DNA from: Mnemiopsis leidyi
Taxonomy: Eukaryota; Ctenophora; Tentaculata; Lobata; Bolinopsidae
Direction: 5' to 3'
Length of the DNA stretch: 22,193 bases
NCBI GenBank assembly: GCA_000226015.1
Contig: JH153847.1
Location: 63,646 to 85,838, forward strand
Under the pieces are notes generated by a model that did not search any database, was not told the DNA's origin, and saw nothing but the letters and a program-made list of their open reading frames with translations. A program made the translations under genes and the position numbers. Each line of letters starts with the position of its first letter. The first letter of the stretch is position 1. This document shows positions 10,326 to 19,465 of this stretch, in pieces.

Positions 10326-10469
10326 ATGACTACCGTTAACGACAAGGAATTGGAGGATTTACTTGCAAGGTGTTTCGGATGGCTGCCCAAAGCTACGGAA
10401 CAGGTGGGATGTACTGAACCGGTCGATGTTACTTCAGCGAATTGTAAGCAGGCAATGAAGGGAACTTAG
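10326..10469 (+). CDS. Small unassigned ORF inside the hAT element (47 aa)
   Basis: ATG at 10326 to TAG at 10469. It starts MTTVNDKELEDLLARC and contains FGWLPKATEQ, with several Cys further on. It sits just downstream of the transposase fragment, on the same strand. It may be part of a spliced transposase (a CAG|GTGGGA donor-like site lies inside) or chance. I do not recognise it. Confidence 0.3.
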   Translation: MTTVNDKELEDLLARCFGWLPKATEQVGCTEPVDVTSANCKQAMKGT

Positions 10470-10605
10470 GTAGCATTGTTCACGGAAGCGTTTTATCTTG
10501 TGCGGTTCCAAGCGGTGTGACGTCATTTAGGCCTATTGTGTGCGTTTGTGCTGGTTGAACATATTAATCAGTAAGTGTGCAGTGCCCTGAAAGAGGGATT
10601 ATATC

Positions 10606-10928
10606 TTATTTTTGTATTTATATGTTTATAATTGGTCATTAGAACCACCTGGCACCGTCCAGCTTCAATCAATAGCCTGGAGAGAGACCCTCGAGACTCA
10701 GACGAGGAATCGGGAGATGACATGAGTATTCTCATAGGTGATTCTGAAGATGAGGACAGTGAGATTGAATTCAGCGAGGGCTCAGATGATGAGGATGACT
10801 GAATGTGTCCATGGTTGTGTTTTAAATTTTGTTTGTACCCGAGTTGAATTTTAATAAAATTTAATCTATTGAAGTTAATATTGAACCATATTAAATCACT
10901 GTCTGTTATGAATTTCTATGAATCGTAA
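10606..10928. repeat. Copy A of segment duplicated around the assembly gap
   Basis: This about 323-bp segment, from TTATTTTTGTATTTATATG to CTATGAATCG, recurs at 10939-11260 on the other side of ten Ns. The copies differ only by a few indels and one or two substitutions. It is best read as two alleles, or one sequence, placed on both sides of a scaffold gap. Confidence 0.9.
10632..10802 (+). pseudogene. Acidic C-terminal tail ORF of hAT transposase (copy A)
   Basis: The frame is open from TTG at 10632 after an in-frame TAA and ends at TGA 10800-10802. It reads TTWHRPASINSLERDPRDSD, then a strongly acidic stretch finishing EFSEGSDDEDD. Acidic tails follow the dimerisation domain in some hAT transposases, but no splice joining it to the 9881-10285 frame is convincing. 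An AATAAA follows at 10853-10858, which supports this as the gene's 3' end. An identical ORF exists in copy B. Confidence 0.55.
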
Positions 10929-10938
10929 NNNNNNNNNN
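10929..10938. other. Assembly gap (10 N)
   Basis: Ten Ns of probably nominal length sit between two near-identical flanks, so the true gap may be zero or negative. Confidence 0.99.
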
Positions 10939-11260
10939 TTATTTTTGTATTTATATGTTTATAATTGGTCATTAGAACCACCTGGCACCGTCCAGCTTCA
11001 ATCAATAGCCTGGAGAGAGACCCTCGAGACTCAGACGAGGAATCGGGAGATGACATGAGTATTCTCATAGGTGATTCTGAAGATGAGGACAGTGAGATTG
11101 AATTCAGCGAGGGCTCAGATGATGAGGATGACTGAATGTGTCCATGGTTGTGTTTTAAATCTTGTTTGTACCCGAGTGAATTTTAATAAAATTTAATCTA
11201 TTGAAGTTAAATATTGAACCAATATTAAATCACTGTCTGTTATGAATTTCTATGAATCGA
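10939..11260. repeat. Copy B of segment duplicated around the gap, with acidic ORF
   Basis: It matches 10606-10928 almost base for base and includes the acidic ORF (10965-11135). Differences include AAATCTTG for AAATTTTG and GAGTGAATT for GAGTTGAATT, the scale expected of alleles. Copy B continues into the element's right end. Confidence 0.9.
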
Positions 11261-11412
11261 GTAATTTACATCTCGTTTTATTTCTTCAATTCAATTTCAT
11301 AATATTGATGTATCTCATCTCAAAAATCTTCGATGAAAATTCCGTAATTCAATAAAAAAATTTCAAAATTCAATAAAAATCGAAATAAAATTTTAAAAAT
11401 TCAGTACAAAAT

Positions 11413-11510
11413 CCCGGTCGGGATCCCGGTCAATCTTACGATTTTGACCGGGACCGGGATTCCAAAAAAAGGCTGATTTTGGCCGGGACCGGGATTTAGC
11501 CGGGATCCCG
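11413..11510. repeat. Right subterminal CCGGGA/TCCCGG repeats of the hAT element
   Basis: CCCGGTCGGGATCCCGGTC, GACCGGGACCGGGATT and GGCCGGGACCGGGATTTAG precede the right terminal repeat. They mirror the motif at the left end in shorter form, and both orientations occur. Confidence 0.88.
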
Positions 11511-11521
11511 GTCGATCCTTG

Positions 11522-11529
11522 ATAATATG
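11522..11529. repeat. Right target-site duplication of hAT element
   Basis: ATAATATG directly follows the right terminal inverted repeat and is identical to 9490-9497. Confidence 0.93.
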
Positions 11530-11748
11530 AAAATGTATTCAACTACCTCAAAAACACGGCATTTTTCCAAAGCATGATTCACTTTTTTCTGCTATCAAAA
11601 ATGCAAGTTTATTCTATTCTTGTCAGATCGCTTTTAGCAATGAAACTCATTGTTGTTACCGCAATGACACCAAAATAAAATGCCGCGGGGCCGAGAAAAA
11701 ACCTGAAATGAATGCAGTTTTATGGCCACGAAGCTTAAATGACTTTTT

Positions 11749-11803
11749 GCAGTAAAACTACCCAGTTGCAGTAAAACTACTTTTCATTTGCAGTAAAACT
11801 ACT
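11749..11803. repeat. Three copies of TTGCAGTAAAACTAC
   Basis: (TT)TGCAGTAAAACTAC occurs near 11749, 11766 and 11789 with uneven spacing, just upstream of the LINE ORF1. It may be part of that element's 5' UTR, where short repeats are common. Confidence 0.7.
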
Positions 11804-11882
11804 TAGCATCCGTATCATTTTTTCTCGTTATCGCAATCGTTATCAGCTGTACGTCTGCACGACTACACGCAACATCTCGGTG

Positions 11883-12708
11883 ATGGATTTCTCTGTGGAT
11901 TGGTTACACGCAGTGGAAGATGACATGAATCCGAAGATTGATAAACTTATTAAGGCCCTAAACGTTCCATCGTCTTCTGATATCAGTACTACTACGTTGA
12001 ACAAACTGAATAAGGCACCAATTGCTAGCTTTCTAGTGAACATGGTGAAAATACTTGAACAAAACCTTGATTTGTGCAAATCCGCAGCTGCTACAAACTG
12101 AAATCGGAACAAATCGAACTGCAGAAGCAGCTTTTTAGCGTTCAGTCGGATCATATGGCAGCAGTAAAACAATTAATGAAGGCGGAAATGAAAAGTTGGG
12201 CCGATGTGGCTAGAAAAACTGTATCACAGAACAATAATGTACTGACAACCAAAGTTGTTAAGGAAGCGGTAAAAGCTGTTAGTCGGGAGGAAGAAAGATC
12301 TAAAGACCTGATCATTTACGGCGTTTGGGAAGATGAAAAACTGGAGACTGACCTCGAACTTAATGAGGAAGTAATGAGTGATGTTGTTAAATCAGTAAGC
12401 GGCCTCACTCTTGACGACGGTTTAACTCCCCAAGTAAAGGCCGTGTGTCGGATTGGACAGTTAGCGGCAAACAAATCAGTTTATAAACTCTCGTACTGTG
12501 GACACTATATTGAAAAATGCAAGCAGACTTAAAACAAAACCAAACCTCAAATCTGTTTACGTATCGCCGGACAGAACTAATTAACAGAGAGCAGCACACA
12601 ACATTCAACAAACTGGTTCATAAGATGAAGGAAATGATCAGTAGAGATAACAGTAAACACTACTTTATAAGGGACAACGTTGTTATTAAGTGTGTCGACA
12701 GGAAATAA
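11883..12708 (+). pseudogene. LINE (non-LTR retrotransposon) ORF1 remnant with frameshifts
   Basis: Three plus-strand frames join by homology. Frame 1, 11883-12101, starts MDFSVDWLHAVEDD. Frame 2, about 12100-12532, carries a coiled-coil-like KLKSEQIELQKQLFSVQSD, then SWADVARKTVSQNNN and EERSKDLIIYGV. Frame 3 ends at TAA 12706-12708 after INREQHTTFNKLVHKMKEM and HYFIRDNVV. A short fourth frame near 12498-12570 reads NASRLKTKPNLKSVYVSPDR. The order coiled coil, W-A-D-V-A, RN/D-L-I-I-Y/F-G, VYVSPDR and H-x-I-R is typical of ORF1 nucleic-acid-binding proteins of CR1/L2-like LINEs. At least three reading-frame breaks make it dead. No endonuclease or reverse transcriptase follows, which is unusual because LINEs normally lose their 5' end. 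Confidence 0.8.
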
Positions 12709-13638
12709 TGTCTTATCTACGTTATTTGTTTAAGTTTTCGCTATTCAGGACATTGTTTATGTTATCAATTAATGTATTTCCCTCCTAGTGCGACCGTGAT
12801 AAATGTACGGTTTGATGGAAAATGATAAGGTATTTGCAGAAACCAGCTACAGTACAGCAGTATAGCATAATATAGCTATTTTCCGATATTACTATGAAAG
12901 AACTTTGAATTCTATAAGTCAAGATCAAGCCCTGCAGCCCATATGTTTATATTATTTTTTAGTTTTTGTCTATATATAAGATTTTTATATCCTATGTTTT
13001 TCTATTAATTTTATTGCATATTTTCTATATTTCGGTACATACCAGCGTCCATAGGGCGAATTCAATCAATTCTAACGACTTAATCTCGCAAGAAAAGTAG
13101 CGCTGTAGTACCACGGAGTTTTAAAATTTATTACAAATTAATCAATAAATTACAGTTACATTTGCATTATTGTACCAGTATAACCATACATAATACATAT
13201 ATACAATATAACAATATGATGCATTGTATGCCATGGATACAACAAACAGCCGTACTACCAAATACCCGTACTACAAACGCACATTCTGACATTCACATAT
13301 TGTGCACTGACATTATTAATAGAACAAATATTGACTTTGGTTCTCATATTTTCACCTGTCAACCCAGTTATAGGACTTACGAAGATATTATATCGCTCTT
13401 TCTCTTACTATCTTGGTGTATGTTTTCCCAACAAAGCAATAAATAACGCACTAATGATGCCGTCTTCTTTGTAGCGCTTTATTTTATCTAGGTCTCCCTT
13501 TGAAAGTTTGAAGGTCTTATATTCAAATTGACCTCAGCTAACACTAACAGTTCATTGGAATTAAGAACTATGATTATAATGATTATTGTTATGATTTGAC
13601 TAAGCTCTGGCTTGATCACCTCCTCCAATTGGCCTTTC
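12709..13638. other. Intronic AT-rich DNA downstream of the LINE remnant
   Basis: I searched for ORF2 (endonuclease or reverse transcriptase) motifs and found none. A 94-residue plus-strand frame at 13162-13446 resembles no family I know and has biased, unconvincing composition. Confidence 0.55.
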
Positions 13639-13749
13639 AACGGTTCTTTTGTGGTCCTTGAACGGTTCTTTTGTGGTCCCTAAACGGTTCTTTTGTGGTC
13701 CTCGAACGGTTCTTTTGTGGTCCCTAAACGGTTCTTCAGTGGTCCTCGC
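13639..13749. repeat. 22-bp tandem repeat, 5 copies, with alternating variants
   Basis: CGGTTCTTTTGTGGTCC starts at 13641, 13663, 13685, 13707 and 13729. The spacer alternates between TTGAA/TCGAA and CTAAA, so a 44-bp higher-order unit is visible. The last copy has CAG in place of TTG. Confidence 0.93.
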
Positions 13750-16153
13750 CACGCGATTATCTATTATTTATTGCTTTCTCTATCAAAATATTATTATCAT
13801 AACACTACAAATACAACAAACTGATTGAGTGACAATGTCAAAGTAGCTGATGATGAAGAAAATATTTCTACAAAAAATTTGCTCGTTTCATTGCCTCCGC
13901 GAACGACACAATGAAATTGTAACTGTCCTCCATCAAAATATTTAAGTAAAACATGAAAATCTTTAATGTTTAACACTAACAGTAACCATGGTTTTATTTG
14001 GACGTGTGTCAAGGATACCTCTGAAAGGACTCCCCAAAAAAGTATATAAATTCTCAATGGAAACCAGCACAATAGCACATATAAAGCGATCCAGAAGTAA
14101 CTAAGTAAATCTCGCGAGTCTTGTGAGTGTTAAGGAAGATTGCAAGACAGCTACAGGAGCCACCCCTAACATCGACCACATGAGTATTTCGGCAGGTAAT
14201 AGCCTAATAGGAAAGAATGGTGGAACCTAAGACAACGTGTTCCTCTCGAACGATTAAAGGAGACCGCCCCAAGTACAAGTAACTATTCCAACTATCGTGT
14301 CCTGAGCATGATTGCTTTATAAGAGTCGAGCATATTTGAAATAATCCACATATATGCTCGATTATTATAGTGCTACAATACAGGATTAGACTGATGTTTG
14401 TCGAACCCCTGTATACAATTTTATTTCACAATATCGGTGAGATAGTATAGGATAGTGGGAATTTCCGATTCACAAGACCTCCTCTATGAATGGATATAAA
14501 AGGTGGAACTGGCCGACCTTGTTATATGTTTTGGATGATTGGTTGGTGAATAGGTGTTCTATTTGAATGAAAGAGCTATTTATATCAAGCGAAATATCAC
14601 GAACCCTGCGGACCACCAATTGTGCTCTTTGCCAAATGTGTTCAAAAAGGAAAAAAGTTTTTAAAACAGAGAATTGAGAAGCGGAGATTCGGAACGTCTG
14701 TCAGATGTTAGTTGTGAGGTATGACAGAATTTGCATCTTGTTATTTTAAATTCTTGCTCACAAGCTTTGAAACTTCTCGAAAGTCTGGCAACTTTGTGAA
14801 CGAACGGGGGTAGTGTAAAACTAGGTACACCAGGGGCAAGCGCGAGGTCAGCGTAAAAAGCTAGTTGATGTGACACCGTCACTAAAAATCTGTTTTCACA
14901 GAGCAACTTTCAACCCTTCATTGAGCTATAAATATTTTAAATGAATAAATGTGTCCCAAGTGATTGCGCTAAATATTATAAGATAGCGTCAGCTAAATAT
15001 AGATAGTAAGCAAACTGAAACAACCAAGACCGGCCAAAAAGGAAATTTTGTTCTGCTTGACTTCAAAAAGAACTTGTGAGTTCCTCCTTTGACATTTGAT
15101 CCTCAAAGTCCCAAAAAGCGGGCAAAACTTTATGATAATAGGACTGATTTATCGGGCAACTTCATCATAAGATTGACAATGAAGATTATGGATTCTTACA
15201 AAGTTTCGACAATTTAATTGAGCGGGTAATTGATTTTTTGGATATATCCGCAATCGATACCTTTTCTCGGCAACATGTAACAAAGTCCGTCATGCTCTAA
15301 GTTGATTGGTTCATGGTAGGTGATTGAGCATTATGATTACTTGAGTGCCTTATATAAGTATATATATAGTGTATTTTAATATAATAAATATCTTGACATC
15401 GGCTAGGTCGAATGGAACCTTAAATGCTTTAGCTGTTCACTGTCCAATCCCGCTAATCCATGATCAAGTTTCTATTGTCGAAGATGGTCCTCAGGTCTTA
15501 TATTTTTACATTGATCAGGCTGTCTCATCTTGGAACGGGTTATTTGCTTGTAGTACAAAGTCTACGTATCATGAATAAAACTGATTGTCGCACAATTCTT
15601 TATTATAATGTAATAAAGAGCATTCATTGACCGTACAGTAAGATAGCTACGTGATTTGCGACTTAGAAATTTGGATAAGTGACCCCGATAAGAAATATTG
15701 GCACGGGTACAGGATCATTAGCAAAGTAATGACGAAATATGAGGAACGTTACTCTTAGGGAGGTGCCACAAATTTATTTGGCGTGAGAGTCCAGGAACGA
15801 TCAATCGATAAAAATGAGGAACGTTACTCGTAAACAAATGTGTAATATCTCCGGGGCGTACTTTGCAGCGTTATCCATATTTCTACATTTCAGTCAACAA
15901 ATTTTAACCGAATTGAGGTAAATTCTGAACGCAAGATAAAACTATGTAGGCGTACTGCGGCAGTTGATAAAATTCTCGAATATTTGCTTGAAAGTTAATC
16001 TTACTATATCTAATGCAGCGAGATATTATCTTTATATGATATACCATATCGACTAAACAGTATTCAGCACTTACATATTAGGAACACTATTGGTAGGTGT
16101 TGCCATTCCGGGAGTCAGGAAGAAAAGTAACTCTAGAAGACATGATTGCAAGT
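13750..16153. other. Intronic DNA, no gene recognised
   Basis: Minus-strand frames at 13797-14078 and 14661-14906 and a plus-strand frame at 15345-15578 lack recognisable domains or splice context. The 14661-14906 region is less AT-rich than its surroundings and could be an unknown repeat. ATGAGGAACGTTACTC is duplicated at about 15738 and 15815. Confidence 0.5.
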
Positions 16154-16222
16154 TGCAGGTAACCCAGTCTGGGTTTCATTGTTGCAATTTGCAACAATGA
16201 AACCCAGACTGGGTTACCTGCA
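16154..16222. repeat. Perfect inverted repeat, 34-bp arms, 1-base centre
   Basis: The left arm (16154-16187) begins TGCAGGTAACCCAGTCTGGG and ends GTTGCAA. The right arm (16189-16222) is its exact reverse complement, separated by a single T. The hairpin would be 69 nt with no mismatch. Identity this high implies recent origin or active conservation by gene conversion. Pairing stops at once outside the arms. Confidence 0.97.
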
Positions 16223-16278
16223 CGGAATTCCGACTGCACTGAATTCCTAATTTAGGAATTGAGGTACTCGGAATTCCG
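16223..16278. repeat. Second, imperfect palindrome next to the perfect one
   Basis: CGGAATTCCG occurs at 16223-16232 and 16269-16278, around the inner perfect repeat AATTCCTAA-T-TTAGGAATT (16242-16260). ACTGCACT and GAGGTACT in between pair imperfectly. A further CGGAATTC follows near 16287. The block starts at the very next base after the perfect palindrome. Confidence 0.85.
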
Positions 16279-16568
16279 TCAAATTCGGAATTCTGTTCGT
16301 GTACCGTCAAATAGATCTAGGCGAAATAGCAATAACAGGACAACTGGAATAATGATTGGATTCAAATGTACGTTCAAAAATTGGTGTCGTTCGAGCCGTT
16401 TAACAGTACTCAAGTCCTGCTATGTCATTTAAAACTAAGTAAGATTGCGTTAAAGGATTACTGTGGTGTTAATGCCAGACGTACAACGCTTAAATTAAAA
16501 ACTACCTTATGTGATAATACCATATCGTCTTTACCTGTATTATTCGGATATTTTTGCATAAAGAGATT

Positions 16569-16823
16569 TAATATCTAGTATTTATAGGTATATATACTAT
16601 ATAGGTATCTAGTATCTATAGGTATATGACGGAGTTGGATATTAAACCGTTCCCAGCTGACTGAGCCGCATTAACGTGTGATCAGAAAGTGGTAGACCAG
16701 GCTTACCATTATATATTGACCATCTCATTGAGCCAGATGTGTTTTTTAAATCACGCATATTTTATAAACGACTAATTTTGTTGCAGGGCAGCTGTCAAAA
16801 TTTCAGTTTTAAATAATTGACCG
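16569..16823. repeat. Direct repeat copy 1 (about 250 bp)
   Basis: From AATATCTAGTATTTATAGG to TTTAAATAATTGACCG, this matches 17321-17564 with about ten differences. It includes TATGACGGAGTTGGATATT and CCAGATGTGTTTTTTAAATC. It could be one side of a tandem segmental duplication or an LTR-like pair; no TG..CA ends, primer-binding site or retroviral genes are seen. Confidence 0.93.
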
Positions 16824-16842
16824 TTATGTAACGATATTATTT

Positions 16843-16925
16843 ACGTAATTTACGTTATTTACGTTATTTACGTTATTTACGTTATTTACGCTATTTACGT
16901 TATGTAACGATGTTATTTACCAAGT
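16843..16925. repeat. Short tandem repeat TTTACGTTA
   Basis: Nine- to ten-base units of TTTACGTTA run consecutively, bounded on both sides by TATGTAACGATRTTATTTAC. Confidence 0.93.
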
Positions 16926-17115
16926 AAAAATTGCAGATAGTGCGGGCAGTTGCTAATGATGACAAGAAAAAAGGACGTTCTCTCGTATCACTAGTTTAGA
17001 GCAGGCCTCAGAGTCATGTAACGATATTATCTAGGAGGTAAAATTAGCAGGCAGTGCGGGTAGTTGCTAGTCATAACAGAAAAAAGGACGTTCTCTCGTA
17101 TCACTAATTTGCAGA
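16896..17115. repeat. Pair of about 100-bp direct repeats
   Basis: TATGTAACGATGTTATTTACC through AGTGCGGGCAGTTGCTA to AAGGACGTTCTCTCGTATCA (16900-17000) recurs at 17017-17107 in slightly diverged form. The pair is nested between the two 250-bp repeats. Confidence 0.9.
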
Positions 17116-17120
17116 AAGTG

Positions 17121-17264
17121 TGAGGTAATACGCGGTGATGTAATACGAAAAAGGGTGACGTAATACGGTGATGTAATACGAAAAAGGTGATGTAATACGA
17201 AAAAGGGTGATGTAATACGGCCATAAGTGTGATGTAATATGAAAAAGGGTGATGTAATACGACA
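17121..17264. repeat. Tandem repeat GTGATGTAATACGAAAAAGG
   Basis: About eight irregular copies of GTGATGTAATACG, most followed by AAAAAGG. The minus-strand open frame over it translates as a repeated YYITL-type peptide and is an artefact. Confidence 0.92.
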
Positions 17265-17320
17265 ACAATGTGCTTATACCACGTTTTACTCAACCGGTAT
17301 AAAAGCATCACGCGGTAAAT

Positions 17321-17564
17321 AATATCTAGGTTTATATACTATATAGGTATCTAGTATCTATAGGTATATGACGGAGTTGGATATTAAACCGTTCCCAGGT
17401 GACTCAGCCGCATTAACGTGTGATCAGAAACTGGTAGACCAGGCTTACCATTATATATTGACCATCACATTGAGCCAGATGTGTTTTTTAAATCACGCAT
17501 ATTTTATAAACGACTAATTTTATTGCAGGGCAGCTGCCAAAATTTCAGTTTTAAATAATTGATC
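17321..17564. repeat. Direct repeat copy 2 (about 244 bp)
   Basis: Second copy of 16569-16823, offset by about 740 bp. It lacks a few bases of the AT-rich start and otherwise matches closely. Confidence 0.93.
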
Positions 17565-17599
17565 GGCAAGTTGGTAAAATCAAAAATGTGATGGTCAAT

Positions 17600-17740
17600 A
17601 TGAATCTAGCGCACGCTAGTGGTGCTCGCCTGATGCCCATATATACTGAACAGTGGTGACATAATGCACACCCACCTGATGCACGCCTAATGCATACCTG
17701 GTGCACGCCTACTACACAGCAATCTAAATGCACACCTGGT
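17600..17740. repeat. Degenerate repeat of ATGCACACCTGG-like units
   Basis: CTGATGCACGCCTA, ATGCATACCTGGTGCACGCCTA and ATGCACACCTGGTG recur with diverged spacing. The palindrome CTAGCGCACGCTAG precedes them near 17606. Confidence 0.7.
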
Positions 17741-19140
17741 GAGACACTTGTTTAATCGTGGATTCACATTTTAAAATTGGAAATTTGGAATCCGAAATGC
17801 GCGGATCTTCTAAAATATTCCTGAATGGAAGCCAACCAAGGAACAAGCAACAGTAATATAAGTATTTGATCTTGGGAGTGTTATGTAATCATAACACGGT
17901 ATTGATCAAAACATGATATCAAATAACAAGTTAAAATAATGTGTAAATTACACAAGAGTTGACAGAAAGTGTGTATCAGTGTGTGGCAGATTCTTTAAAT
18001 TCTTAAATTAAACACCTGTACAGCTGTCACTCACATGCTAAATGTTCCACGTTCCTGCTGGCACTGAGATGTCTATCAGTCCATTTAATCTATTTCCAAT
18101 TTGAGACAAATACTCCAATACTAAGATACTACCACACCGCAGTTATCCCAGATATTTGAATAATGTTGCGGAACTCATATCTCACACTACGAGTCCAAAA
18201 TCGAAATAATGTGAACCAAGAAATAGAATTTTCAGGAATAAGATATTTGAACGATTTAAACAGAAGAAGATTGCGCTAGCAGAAAATAAAAAGCGACAAA
18301 ATGTTAGTTTGATTAATTTGCCCATGATCTTAGTAACTTAGCTACGATTGACATTTGTGATTCAAACATGGGATATGCTGTTGGATTGGATATGGTGACT
18401 AACCACAATTCCGTTGCTAGCCCTTAAATACAGTTTGCTCATGCATTAAAAGTTACAAGTTAAAGAAAAGTTGGAGAAGAAGAGTAGAAAGTTTAAGGTC
18501 TATCGATATTTGAAAAACGATTCTGCAATCTGCAAGAATTAGACCACTAAACAGTCTTAAATACTGAACATTGAATTTTAAATGCAAATTTTAGCTTGTT
18601 GCTATGAAAATTAGAGTTAGGTAATTAAAATGCAGTTAGAGTTTCCATCTAGGTATAATGGAATTTGTAACGAATCTCTGAAATTTCTATTAAGTAGTTA
18701 GACCTACATTTAACTAATAATTATTCAGGAACATAAAATTGGTAAAAGCTATTGTTAGATCTATATAGTTATGGTCCGGCTTCAAAATGCTTTGTCACAA
18801 ACTCGCATTAAATGAATGCCGAATCATGTTGCCGGATCACGTCAATGCAGTACACTGTCGGATCTTAACCTGATCGCCCCACTCAGGATCATGTGATGCG
18901 TGTAAGTAGGGTATCTATCATAACAAGTAGGGTATCTATCATAAAAAACACACCATCTTGAGTTGCACAAAAGCGAGGGAGGATGACGATAAGACCAAAT
19001 CATCCATGAACATGACATCTAACGTATCTAAGGTTCCTGAAACGAGCTCTCGCTCGAAAAATGCTATCCTCTAGGAATACCGCTTCTGCCTGGACAAAAA
19101 GAGGAGTGATCTTGCACGAAACTTTCCTGATTGCCTGTCT
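17741..19140. other. Intronic DNA, 3' part of the long intron
   Basis: No gene is seen. AAGTAGGGTATCTATCATAA occurs twice in tandem at 18904-18945 (22-bp period). The rest is unique AT-rich sequence. Confidence 0.6.
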
Positions 19141-19368
19141 ATACTAAATAGATTCAAAAATTAAACCACAACAAAAGATTGATCTACAGGATTGACATAC
19201 TAAATAGATTCAAGAATTAAACTACATACAAAAGATTGATATACAGGATTGACATACTAAATAGATTCAAGAATTAAACTACAACAAAAAATTGATATAC
19301 AGGATTAACATACTAAATAGATTCAAGAATTAAACTACATACAAAAGATTGATATACAGGATTGACAT
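19141..19368. repeat. 56-57-bp tandem repeat, 4 copies, abutting a splice acceptor
   Basis: Copies begin with ATACTAAATAGATTCAA at 19141, 19197, 19254 and 19310, and each ends ACAGGATTGACAT or a close variant. The last copy stops about 12 bases before the AG of the Ig exon's acceptor. Each copy contains TACTAAA, close to the branch-point consensus, so some branch-site candidates for this exon are supplied by the repeat. Confidence 0.93.
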
Positions 19369-19381
19369 AGTTTTCCCCCAG

Positions 19382-19465
19382 GTGTCGTGGATGAAGAACG
19401 GATTTGAACTCGATGAGGGGGATGGAATGTACGTGGATGACACTGGAATGCTTGTTATGCAGCAG
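19382..19465 (+). CDS. Ig-domain gene, exon encoding strands C-E
   Basis: An 84-nt exon between TTTTCCCCCAG and a GTAAG donor, phase 0 on both sides, so its removal would keep the frame. It reads VSWMKNGFELDEGDG, then MYVDDTGMLVMQQ. V-S-W-M-K-N-G is the C strand with the invariant Trp of the Ig core, nine residues after the Cys of the exon at 3984. D-D-T-G-x-L-V-M is the E-strand pattern seen as D-x-G-x-L-x-I in I-set domains. The frame stays open into the intron for some distance, but the donor is strong and the next exon fits exactly. Skipping it would delete the Trp and half the sheet. Confidence 0.92.

Noticed and set aside
13162..13446. 94-residue plus-strand ORF downstream of the LINE remnant as possible ORF2
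   Set aside because: It shows no endonuclease or reverse-transcriptase motifs.
14661..14906. Minus-strand 81-residue ORF in a GC-richer patch
   Set aside because: No domain, splice context or recognised homology; possibly an unknown repeat, but not supportable as a gene.
16569..17564. Direct repeats as LTRs of a small retrotransposon
   Set aside because: There are no TG/CA termini, primer-binding site, polypurine tract, target duplication or coding sequence; local duplication explains it better.
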